A stretch of DNA of 9,581 nucleotides, taken from the NCBI GenBank assembly GCA_017521775.1, contig JAFXBO010000206.1, forward strand, positions 1 through 9,581, given 5' to 3'. Positions 1 to 7,640 of the stretch are shown here, one piece after another (position 1 is the first letter of the stretch; every line of letters begins with the position of its first letter). Source of the stretch: Clostridia bacterium. GTDB taxonomy: Bacteria > Bacillota > Clostridia > UBA1381. The translations under genes and the position numbers were made by a program. The notes under the pieces were generated by a model that had not been told where the DNA came from, ran no database searches, and worked only from the letters and a program-made list of their open reading frames with translations.

Positions 1-96
1 AATCTTAAAGCAAAAACTGGCACATTATCAAATGTAAGCTCATTTACAGGATATATATCAACACAAAATGGTCACAAATATGTTTTTTGTATAATG
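1..96 (+). pseudogene. 3' fragment of an S13-family D-alanyl-D-alanine carboxypeptidase (PBP4/DacB-like), joined in frame to ruvA
   Basis: Frame 1 is open from the first base. It encodes about 31 residues containing KAKTGTLSNVSSFTGY, then a stretch ending FCIMTN. This matches the third active-site motif (KTG) of family S13 penicillin-binding proteins and the strands after it, usually of the form KTGtLsGVSaLaGYv followed by a hydrophobic FSImmN-like segment. S13 enzymes trim or cut peptidoglycan peptides outside the membrane. The SxxK and SxN motifs would lie left of the window. None of this resembles RuvA, whose domain II should occupy this position. At about 88-102 the frame passes without a stop into the second helix-hairpin-helix of RuvA. 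The fragment is therefore half of a chimera made by deletion, recombination or misassembly near a contig end. The family match is by eye on a short segment, and the exact breakpoint is uncertain. Confidence 0.7.
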
Positions 97-384
97 ACAA
101 ATGATGCAAAATCATTGACAAAAGCACAAGGTATTGGTCCAAAAGCTGCACAAAGGATTATATTAGAATTAAAAGATAAACTAAAAACTGTTGATGCATT
201 GCCTGAGGAAATAAAAACTGTAAGCATCGAACAACAGAATTCACAATCAGAAGCCATAACTGCCCTGACTGTTTTAGGCTATTCATCAACGGATGCAAAG
301 CAAGTAGTATCAGGAATTGATCCTGATATAGGTGTTGAAAACATTATTAAGGAAGCATTAAAAATTTTAATGAAGCAGGTGTAA
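94..384 (+). CDS. ruvA: Holliday junction branch migration protein RuvA, C-terminal part only (5' part missing)
   Basis: RuvA forms a tetramer that holds the Holliday junction and loads the RuvB motor. The sequence from about 97 encodes DAKSLTKAQGIGPKAAQRI, the second helix-hairpin-helix of domain II, then ELKDKL, a linker (about 230-260) and the small domain III that binds RuvB (EAITALTVLGYSSTDAKQVV onward), ending at the TAA at 382-384. Full RuvA is about 190-205 residues. Here the OB-fold domain I and the first half of domain II, roughly 100 residues, are absent. The frame stays open leftward to base 1, but those residues belong to an S13 peptidase. The ATG at 94 could only give a 96-residue protein, and the bases before it (TTTTTTGTATA) contain no ribosome binding site. 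ruvB follows after 3 bases. Identity is sure for the C-terminal part. As it stands, the protein could not make the junction-binding tetramer. Confidence 0.88.
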   Translation: MTNDAKSLTKAQGIGPKAAQRIILELKDKLKTVDALPEEIKTVSIEQQNSQSEAITALTVLGYSSTDAKQVVSGIDPDIGVENIIKEALKILMKQV

Positions 385-387
385 AAA

Positions 388-1404
388 TTGATTTTTGATG
401 ATAATGAAAGAATTGTTACAGGGGATTATATTGAAGAAGATACTGAAATTGAGTCAGGACTAAGACCCCGTCAGTTTAGTGATTACATAGGTCAGGAAAA
501 GGTTAAAACAAACCTTGAAATTTATATTAAGGCAGCTCTTGACAGAAAAGAGGCTCTTGACCACGTTCTTCTTTATGGCCCTCCCGGACTTGGCAAAACA
601 ACCCTTGCAGGTGTTATTGCAAATGAAATGGGTGTGAATTTAAGAATAACAAGTGGCCCTGCTATTGAAAAGGCAGGAGATTTGGCTGCTATTTTAACCA
701 ATCTTTCCGAGCATGACATTTTGTTCATTGACGAAATTCATCGCATGAGCAGAATGGTTGAAGAAATTTTGTATCCTGCAATGGAGGATTATGCATTAGA
801 CATTATAATAGGAAAAGGTCCATCTGCAAAATCAATCAGGTTAGATTTACCGAAATTCACTCTAATAGGAGCGACAACAAGAGCAGGAAATCTCTCTGCT
901 CCTTTACGAGACCGTTTTGGTGTTATTTCCCGACTTGAGTTATATACAAATGATGAATTAGTAAAAATAATCAAGCGTTCGGCATCACTATTAAATGTCG
1001 AAATAGATGATGAAGGTGCAAAAGAGATTGCATCACGTTCAAGAGGTACACCTCGAATTGCGAATAGATTTTTGAAGCGTGTCCGTGATTTTGCAGAAGT
1101 GAAATTTAACGGTAAAATAACAAAAAATACTGCCGATGCTGCCCTTTCTTCAATGGAGGTTGACAAAATAGGACTTGACAACATTGACAGCAAAATGATT
1201 TTAACTATGATAAATTCATTTGGAGGAGGTCCTGTCGGTCTTGATACAATTGCAGCATCAATTGGTGAGGATGCAAACACAATTGAAGATGTCTATGAGC
1301 CTTACCTGATGCAATTAGGTTTTGTATCCCGAACTCCAAGAGGCAGAATTGTTATGCCTCCTGCTTATGAGCATTTTAATTTAGCAAAACCTGAAGAAAA
1401 CTAA
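388..1404 (+). CDS. ruvB: Holliday junction branch migration ATPase RuvB
   Basis: RuvB is the AAA+ motor: hexameric rings flank the RuvA-bound junction and pump DNA through it. At 338 residues it is a normal full length. Visible motifs are Walker A GPPGLGKT (64-71), Walker B LFIDEIH (112-118), sensor 1 GATTRAG (161-167), the arginine-finger segment PLRDRFG (172-178) and the sensor 2 region RGTPRIANR. The winged-helix DNA-binding domain fills the last ~75 residues, with [17 protein letters not shown] and a final [10 protein letters not shown] accept a TTG start at 388. AGGTG (377-381) lies 6 bases upstream, the N-terminal sequence looks native (about 26 residues before the [12 protein letters not shown] core), and no ATG occurs in frame until residue 81. 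The gene starts 3 bases after the ruvA stop, so the pair is probably translationally coupled. All catalytic residues I can check are present. Confidence 0.97.
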   Translation: MIFDDNERIVTGDYIEEDTEIESGLRPRQFSDYIGQEKVKTNLEIYIKAALDRKEALDHVLLYGPPGLGKTTLAGVIANEMGVNLRITSGPAIEKAGDLAAILTNLSEHDILFIDEIHRMSRMVEEILYPAMEDYALDIIIGKGPSAKSIRLDLPKFTLIGATTRAGNLSAPLRDRFGVISRLELYTNDELVKIIKRSASLLNVEIDDEGAKEIASRSRGTPRIANRFLKRVRDFAEVKFNGKITKNTADAALSSMEVDKIGLDNIDSKMILTMINSFGGGPVGLDTIAASIGEDANTIEDVYEPYLMQLGFVSRTPRGRIVMPPAYEHFNLAKPEEN

Positions 1405-1428
1405 AATACTAAGAAAGGAACGGTGTAA

Positions 1429-1806
1429 ATGAAAAAAATAATTTTACTACTACTGACTGTTATTTCATCTTTATTTATTTTTTCTACTGTCTTTGCAAGC
1501 GATTATATTCTTGAATATGACGGTAAAACTGAAGAATACACAGGAAGCATTTATAAGCTTATGGTTAACGATGAATTTGTTGAAACTACTGTTCCTCCCA
1601 TTATATTTAACGATTACGCTTTAGTTCCGATAAGAGAAGTTTGTGAACCTATGGGTGCTTTTGTGAATTACATAACTGTTTCAAAACAAGTGTTTGTTAA
1701 TTTTGATAATAGCTATTTAAGATTAAAAATCGGAAATAACATTGCATCTGTTGATGAGCAAGATGTAATATTCCTGGGGGTGTATCTCCTATGCTTATAT
1801 CTATAA
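1429..1806 (+). CDS. N-terminal part of a frameshifted secreted amidase: signal peptide and copper-amine-oxidase-like (stalk) domain
   Basis: The 125-residue product starts with a clear signal peptide: MKK, a hydrophobic core to about residue 20, and a likely cut after VFA (residue 23). Then comes a copper amine oxidase N-terminal-like domain, a repeat common in secreted clostridial cell-wall proteins, with its typical element YALVPIREVCEPMGAFV at about 63-79 and a second unit beginning near LRLKIGNN. It stops abruptly after an atypical tail at 1804-1806. The rest of the second unit (GSSAKTMVPVRFMAE) continues in the -1 frame, so this is the front of the gene at 1791-2981 rather than an independent protein. 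The start is well supported: AAAGGA lies about 11 bases before the ATG. The gene begins 24 bases after ruvB. Alone, the product would be a secreted fragment with no catalytic domain. Confidence 0.8.
   Translation: MKKIILLLLTVISSLFIFSTVFASDYILEYDGKTEEYTGSIYKLMVNDEFVETTVPPIIFNDYALVPIREVCEPMGAFVNYITVSKQVFVNFDNSYLRLKIGNNIASVDEQDVIFLGVYLLCLYL
1771..1806 (+). other. Frameshift site in the amidase gene, at a run of five G
   Basis: The upstream frame reads D-V-I-F-L-G, then a nonsense tail and a stop at 1804-1806. From 1776 the -1 frame reads G-G-V-S-P-M-L-I-S-I-N-G, which continues the domain smoothly. G5 occupies 1776-1780. One more G here, or one more A just upstream in ATATTCC, would restore a single frame of about 517 residues. 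No canonical X-XXY-YYZ slippery heptamer is present, although GGG at 1777-1779 could re-pair at 1776-1778. A sequencing or assembly indel, a genuine mutation and homopolymer phase variation are all possible. Confidence 0.8.
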
Positions 1807-2981
1807 ACGGCTCAAGTGCAAAAACTATGGTTCCTGTTCGATTTATGGCAGAGAATCTTGGATTTAGTGTTGATTTTGATGGTGAAAACGGAATTATTAA
1901 AATTAATCAACCAAAAGAAAAAGAAAAAGCTGTAATAAATAATTTCAAAACATCTTACACTGATTCAAAAACTACAGTAAAATTAACACTTGACAAACCT
2001 GTCTCAGAGCATACAAATCCTTCAATGACTGCGTCTGATGTACTTTACTTTGATATTGAGGATTGCACTTATTCACTCCCTCAAACAAATGAAATTAATA
2101 AAGGTGCTATAAAATCACTCAGATTTGGTATTCACGATAATAAAACAAGAATTGCTTTTGACCTCGAGGGGTATACAGGATATAAGGTTACTTTATCCAA
2201 TGATAAAAAAACATTTACTGTCACAGTAACATCACGCCCTCAAACAAATGAGGAAGATAATACTGACAAAGACAATAATATATCTGCATCAGAAAAAATT
2301 GTTGTGATTGATGCAGGACATGGTGGCCGCGACCCCGGCACAAGTGGTACTCTTGAAGGTAAGGAATTATATGAAAAGACAGTTAATTTAGAAATTGCAC
2401 TAAAGGTAAAAAAGCTTTTGGAAAAACAAGGTATAACTGTTATAATGACAAGAGATTCAGACACATATCTTACTTTGACAGAACGCTCTGATATTGCAAA
2501 TATAAATGATGCTGTAATTTTTGTCAGCATTCACGCAAACTGGGCAACCTCTGATACTGCAACAGGCTACGAGATTTACTATTCTAATTTAAACAATAAT
2601 TCAACAACAGGTCTTTCAAGTAAAGAATTAGCTGATTCAATTAAAGAAGCACTATCTAAAAACATCTCAACAAGAAACCGTGGTACTAAAACTGCTGACC
2701 ACGTTGTAACAAAAACATGCTATATGCCTGCAGTATTAATTGAACTCGGGTTTATGTCAAATACTGAGGAATTGGAGCTGATGTTTACAGACGAGTTCCA
2801 GAATGATTTTGCTAATGGCGTTTCTGATGGTATTTTAAATGTAATTGACAAAGCAGGTATTCCATCGGATTACGGCATAGTATATGAAGAAATGAAGGCA
2901 CTTGAAGAGGCAAAAAAAGCTTTGGAAGAAGATAACACAAATGAAGAAGAAATTGTAGATACAACAACTTTGGAAGGATAA
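1791..2981 (+). CDS. N-acetylmuramoyl-L-alanine amidase (AMIN and Amidase_3 domains), C-terminal part of a frameshifted gene
   Basis: This frame carries the catalytic part of a zinc amidase that cuts the bond between N-acetylmuramic acid and L-alanine in peptidoglycan. Residues 1-40 finish the stalk domain (GSSAKTMVPVRFMAENLGF). Residues ~46-148 resemble an AMIN domain, which in known proteins targets amidases to the wall or septum. A low-complexity linker (150-167) follows, then Amidase_3 at ~168-355. Expected zinc ligands are H177 (in DAGHGG), E195 (in EKTVNL) and H248 (in SIHAN), with catalytic E318 (in LIELGFMSN), all present. The last ~30 residues form a Lys/Glu-rich tail. The ATG at 1791 is only the first Met in this frame; the intact gene almost certainly starts at 1429, because this part lacks a signal peptide and the enzyme acts outside the cell. 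queA starts 3 bases downstream. Confidence 0.87.
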   Translation: MLISINGSSAKTMVPVRFMAENLGFSVDFDGENGIIKINQPKEKEKAVINNFKTSYTDSKTTVKLTLDKPVSEHTNPSMTASDVLYFDIEDCTYSLPQTNEINKGAIKSLRFGIHDNKTRIAFDLEGYTGYKVTLSNDKKTFTVTVTSRPQTNEEDNTDKDNNISASEKIVVIDAGHGGRDPGTSGTLEGKELYEKTVNLEIALKVKKLLEKQGITVIMTRDSDTYLTLTERSDIANINDAVIFVSIHANWATSDTATGYEIYYSNLNNNSTTGLSSKELADSIKEALSKNISTRNRGTKTADHVVTKTCYMPAVLIELGFMSNTEELELMFTDEFQNDFANGVSDGILNVIDKAGIPSDYGIVYEEMKALEEAKKALEEDNTNEEEIVDTTTLEG

Positions 2982-2984
2982 AAA

Positions 2985-5158
<2,174 letters not shown>

Positions 5159-5200
5159 AAAATGCCACAAAAGGTTTTTAACCTTATGTGGCATTTTTTT
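5159..5200 (+). terminator. Bidirectional rho-independent terminator between convergent operons
   Basis: An 11-bp arm, AAAATGCCACA at 5159-5169, pairs with TGTGGCATTTT at 5187-5197. After an A-A mismatch, AAGG (5171-5174) pairs with CCTT (5182-5185) around a short T-rich loop. T7 follows at 5194-5200, serving the tgt operon. Read on the minus strand, the same hairpin is followed by GGCATTTTTCATT, a weaker U-tract that can end the CNNM-DUF368 operon. It starts directly after the tgt stop, and the minus-strand stop codon at 5199-5201 lies inside the T-tract. Confidence 0.9.
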
Positions 5201-6038
5201 AAGATTTTTTAATTAGTTTTTTTATTCTTTCATTATTCCCCTTTATATCACCAAAATAAATTGAAATACTTACTCCAACAATAACAAGTAATACTGACAA
5301 AATTACATCTTGTATAGACCCATAAGCACAACTTTCATTCAACACTTTTGGTATGATAGATATGAACAGACCAAAAATAACTGAAAAAGTTACAGTATAG
5401 AACTTTTTAATGAGTCCATTCATAACATAGGATATCAATAATGCTCCTCCTCCAAGACCAAATGCTGCAGGAATTAATATACTTAAATTAAAATCTGCCA
5501 ATGAGCTTACATACAATTCATATAAACCGAGAGCCGATAGTATAACAGCACTATCTACCCCTGGAATTATTGATGAGCCTGCAACTGCCACACCTAACAA
5601 AACAGATTGAATTAAATTCGGATTTTCAACAATCGGAAATAGGTTTTTGTTAAAGGAAAACAAGAAAAATCCAAACAATGCAGATATTGAAATCACAGGA
5701 TAAAATTTCTTTGAAAATCCATTTTTCTTTACCTCTTTATAAAAAAGAGGAACTGTTCCTACCACTAATCCCAAAAACAAATATCTTGTATGGAATTCAT
5801 AGTTGTTTAGCATAAAGTCAACTATTTTACTAAACAATAATACTCCAACACCAAACCCCATAAATAATGGAACAAGGAAAAGTACATTTTTCTTAAAATT
5901 TTTAAAGAATGTGCCTATTGCATTAATCGTTTTTTCATATAGCCCAAGAATTATGAGCATAACACTGCCGCTTAAACCTGGTGCAATTCCTCCAACTCCA
6001 ACTACAATACCCTTCAAAAAATCAATTATTACATTCAT
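5199..6038 (-). CDS. popT: DUF368 family membrane protein, PopT-type polyprenyl-phosphate transporter
   Basis: This is a hydrophobic 279-residue protein with multiple membrane helices. DUF368 proteins have been described as PopT, one of two conserved families (the other being DedA/UptA) that return undecaprenyl phosphate, the lipid carrier for wall and surface polymers, across the cytoplasmic membrane. Family membership is clear from GGIAPGLSGSVMLIILGLYE (16-35) and its partner GSSIIPGVDSAVILSALGL (154-172), an internal duplication expected of an inverted-repeat transporter. I choose the ATG at 6038, one base after the CNNM stop, with GAGGCG upstream, though its spacing is long. Starts at 6077 or 6056 would overlap the upstream gene and lack a visible binding site; they would add 13 or 6 charged residues. 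The gene is probably coupled to CNNM and ends in the shared terminator. Transport function comes from the family, not from this sequence. Confidence 0.9.
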   Translation of the reverse strand: MNVIIDFLKGIVVGVGGIAPGLSGSVMLIILGLYEKTINAIGTFFKNFKKNVLFLVPLFMGFGVGVLLFSKIVDFMLNNYEFHTRYLFLGLVVGTVPLFYKEVKKNGFSKKFYPVISISALFGFFLFSFNKNLFPIVENPNLIQSVLLGVAVAGSSIIPGVDSAVILSALGLYELYVSSLADFNLSILIPAAFGLGGGALLISYVMNGLIKKFYTVTFSVIFGLFISIIPKVLNESCAYGSIQDVILSVLLVIVGVSISIYFGDIKGNNERIKKLIKKS

Positions 6039-6039
6039 A

Positions 6040-7362
6040 TCATTCACTCGCCTCATCAGAATATATCTTTTTAACAATCGCAGTTTTAACCTGAAAATCC
6101 TGAATTTCAGTAACTTTTATACTAATATCGTTAATTTCCAATTCCTCATAAATACTTGGAATTCTTTGAAGAGTGTGAAAAATAAGACCATTTAGCGTAT
6201 CATACTCTTCACAGGATAACGATACACCCAGAGATTCGGAAATATCCTCTAATGTTGCTCCACCTGCAATTTTCCAGGTGTTTTCTTCAACATATTCAAT
6301 GAAATCATCAGGTTCTTCATAAACTATATCGTCTTCTATATCTCCAACTAATTCTTCTATTAAGTCTTTTATGGTAATTATACCATTCATACCACCATAT
6401 TCATCAAGCACTACAGCTATACCAATTTTTTCTTTTCTCATATTTCTAAATAGTACATCTGCCTTTAGAGTTTCAGGAACAAAATATGGTGTTGATACTG
6501 CATTTTCCATAACTGACTTTCTTGTTTTATCCTTTAATCTAAAGTATTTTTTCGTGTTAAGAACGCCAATAATTTTATCTGCTGTACCCTCACATATTGG
6601 ATAATAAGTATAAGCAGTATCTGCTATAATTTGTTCCCACACCTCGTCCTCATCTTCAGTATCAAGCATTTCAACTTCTTTTCTGTGAGTTACAATTTCA
6701 TCAACTGATAAATTATCAAAATCAAAAACATTTTGTATGAATTCTCTTTCTTCATCATCAATTGTTCCCTTTTCACTGCCAACATCCACCATCATTCGAA
6801 TTTCTTCTTCACTGACTTCATCATCTTGAGCGTTGGGGTCTATTCCAAACAATCTTAAAACACCATTTGTTGACAAAGTAAGCAGACTAACCAATGGTGC
6901 AAACACCTTGGATATTCCACTTATTAATCCTGACATTCCAAGAGCTAATTTTTCTGCCTTTCTCATCGCAACCTGTTTTGGAAGCAATTCACCAAAAACA
7001 AGTGTAAAATACGAAAGAACAATTGTTATAACCACAACTGATATTGTGTCAAGTATATTGGCAGGAATTTTCACTCCTATATCAGTTAACCAATTAACCA
7101 GTACACCCGAGAAATTCTCAGCAGCAAACGCACTGCCCAAAAATCCTGACAATGTTATTGCAACCTGTATTGTTGCCAAAAAACGAGCAGGCTGACTTGT
7201 TAATTTTTCTAATCTTTGTGCACGCTTATCTCCCTCTGATGCCATTTTGGAAAGTTTATTGTCATTCATTGAAATAACTGCAATTTCAGCACAGGCAAAA
7301 ACTGCATTTAGTGCAATAAGTAATATTTGTAATCCAATCATAAGTATAATTGAGTTTTCCAT
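6040..7362 (-). CDS. CNNM/CBS/CorC-domain membrane protein (HlyC/CorC family, putative Mg2+ transporter)
   Basis: The 440-residue protein has the standard three-part layout. A CNNM transmembrane domain spans ~1-195, with hydrophobic helices near 5-30, 58-80, 105-126 and 140-165 and the conserved FACAEIAVISMN and GELLPKQVAMRKAE. A CBS pair covers ~215-345, ending in VVLDEYGGMNGIITIKDLIE and LVGDIEDD. A CorC/HlyC C-terminal domain covers ~355-435. Several bacterial relatives move or sense Mg2+ or other divalent cations, with CBS domains binding nucleotide; the older hemolysin label is misleading. The substrate here is not shown by the sequence. GGAGGA (complement of 7368-7373) precedes the ATG and a strong promoter lies at 7407-7435. 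It is first in an operon with the DUF368 gene, which starts 1 base after its stop. Confidence 0.94.
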   Translation of the reverse strand: MENSIILMIGLQILLIALNAVFACAEIAVISMNDNKLSKMASEGDKRAQRLEKLTSQPARFLATIQVAITLSGFLGSAFAAENFSGVLVNWLTDIGVKIPANILDTISVVVITIVLSYFTLVFGELLPKQVAMRKAEKLALGMSGLISGISKVFAPLVSLLTLSTNGVLRLFGIDPNAQDDEVSEEEIRMMVDVGSEKGTIDDEEREFIQNVFDFDNLSVDEIVTHRKEVEMLDTEDEDEVWEQIIADTAYTYYPICEGTADKIIGVLNTKKYFRLKDKTRKSVMENAVSTPYFVPETLKADVLFRNMRKEKIGIAVVLDEYGGMNGIITIKDLIEELVGDIEDDIVYEEPDDFIEYVEENTWKIAGGATLEDISESLGVSLSCEEYDTLNGLIFHTLQRIPSIYEELEINDISIKVTEIQDFQVKTAIVKKIYSDEASE

Positions 7363-7406
7363 TTAAATCCTCCGAATAATTTAAACAATAAATACATCCA
7401 GAGTAT

Positions 7407-7435
7407 ATTATATCACAATAAATAAATATTAGCAA
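7407..7435 (-). promoter_or_regulatory. Sigma-70/SigA-type promoter for the CNNM-DUF368 operon
   Basis: On the minus strand, TTGCTA (7430-7435) and TATAAT (7407-7412) are separated by exactly 17 bases. TG stands one base before the -10, giving an extended -10 (TGATATAAT). The predicted start near 7400 leaves a leader of about 40 bases containing the GGAGGA binding site. It lies just downstream of the feoB-side terminator, as expected for an independent transcription unit. No operator-like repeat is evident. Confidence 0.82.
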
Positions 7436-7446
7436 GCATAATAAAT

Positions 7447-7478
7447 AAAATGACTTCCAAATATTTGAAAGTCATTTT
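7447..7478 (-). terminator. Rho-independent terminator of the feoB operon
   Basis: AAAATGACTT (7447-7456) pairs with AAGTCATTTT (7469-7478). Inside, after one C-A mismatch, the self-complementary CAAATATTTG (7458-7467) extends the stem. Read on the minus strand the hairpin is followed by a TTTTATTTATTAT tract, and it lies just after the stop of the small Cys-rich gene. The stem is AT-rich, so its strength is uncertain, but position and polarity fit. Confidence 0.75.
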
Positions 7479-7483
7479 ATATT

Positions 7484-7627
7484 TTATAATTTATCTGTGC
7501 AGTTCCCACTACAAATATTTGTATTAGGACAACCTATACATTTATTTCCTTTTTTCTTTGCTTTATAGATATAAAATACTGCAAAAGAAACAATTAATAA
7601 GATAATTGCAATGATAATTATATCCAT
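7484..7627 (-). CDS. FeoB-associated Cys-rich membrane protein
   Basis: This small gene encodes 47 residues: MDIIIIAIILLIVSFAVFYI as a single membrane helix (about 2-20), a basic stretch YKAKKKGNK (21-29), then a Cys-rich tail with C30, C33, C39 and C43 (KCIGCPNTNICSGNC) ending TDKL. This is the layout of the FeoB-associated Cys-rich membrane protein family found downstream of feoB in many Firmicutes. Its exact role is not established; the cysteines suggest metal or redox chemistry linked to Fe(II) uptake. AAGGAG (complement of 7637-7642) lies 9 bases before the ATG and overlaps the feoB stop codon, so the two are probably translationally coupled. The start is 13 bases after feoB ends, and a terminator follows at once. 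Confidence 0.88.
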   Translation of the reverse strand: MDIIIIAIILLIVSFAVFYIYKAKKKGNKCIGCPNTNICSGNCTDKL

Positions 7628-7640
7628 ACAAATTCACTCC

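Noticed and set aside
94..384. ATG at 94 as the true start of a short, complete RuvA-like protein
   Set aside because: There is no ribosome binding site before it, the frame is open to base 1, and RuvA domains I and part of II are missing. It is an internal Met of a broken gene.
789..1280. 163-residue open frame on the minus strand inside ruvB
   Set aside because: It is fully antisense to a strongly conserved gene, has no binding site or recognisable motif, and its composition is that of a reverse-strand shadow.
1771..1783. Canonical programmed -1 frameshift heptamer in the amidase gene
   Set aside because: No X-XXY-YYZ heptamer fits the upstream frame, and GTG in the A site would mis-pair after slipping. 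An indel in the G run or just before it explains the shift more simply.
6038..6077. Longer DUF368 start at 6077 overlapping the CNNM gene by 38 bases
   Set aside because: No ribosome binding site is visible upstream, and the extra residues are charged and outside the family core. The ATG at 6038, right after the CNNM stop, fits better.
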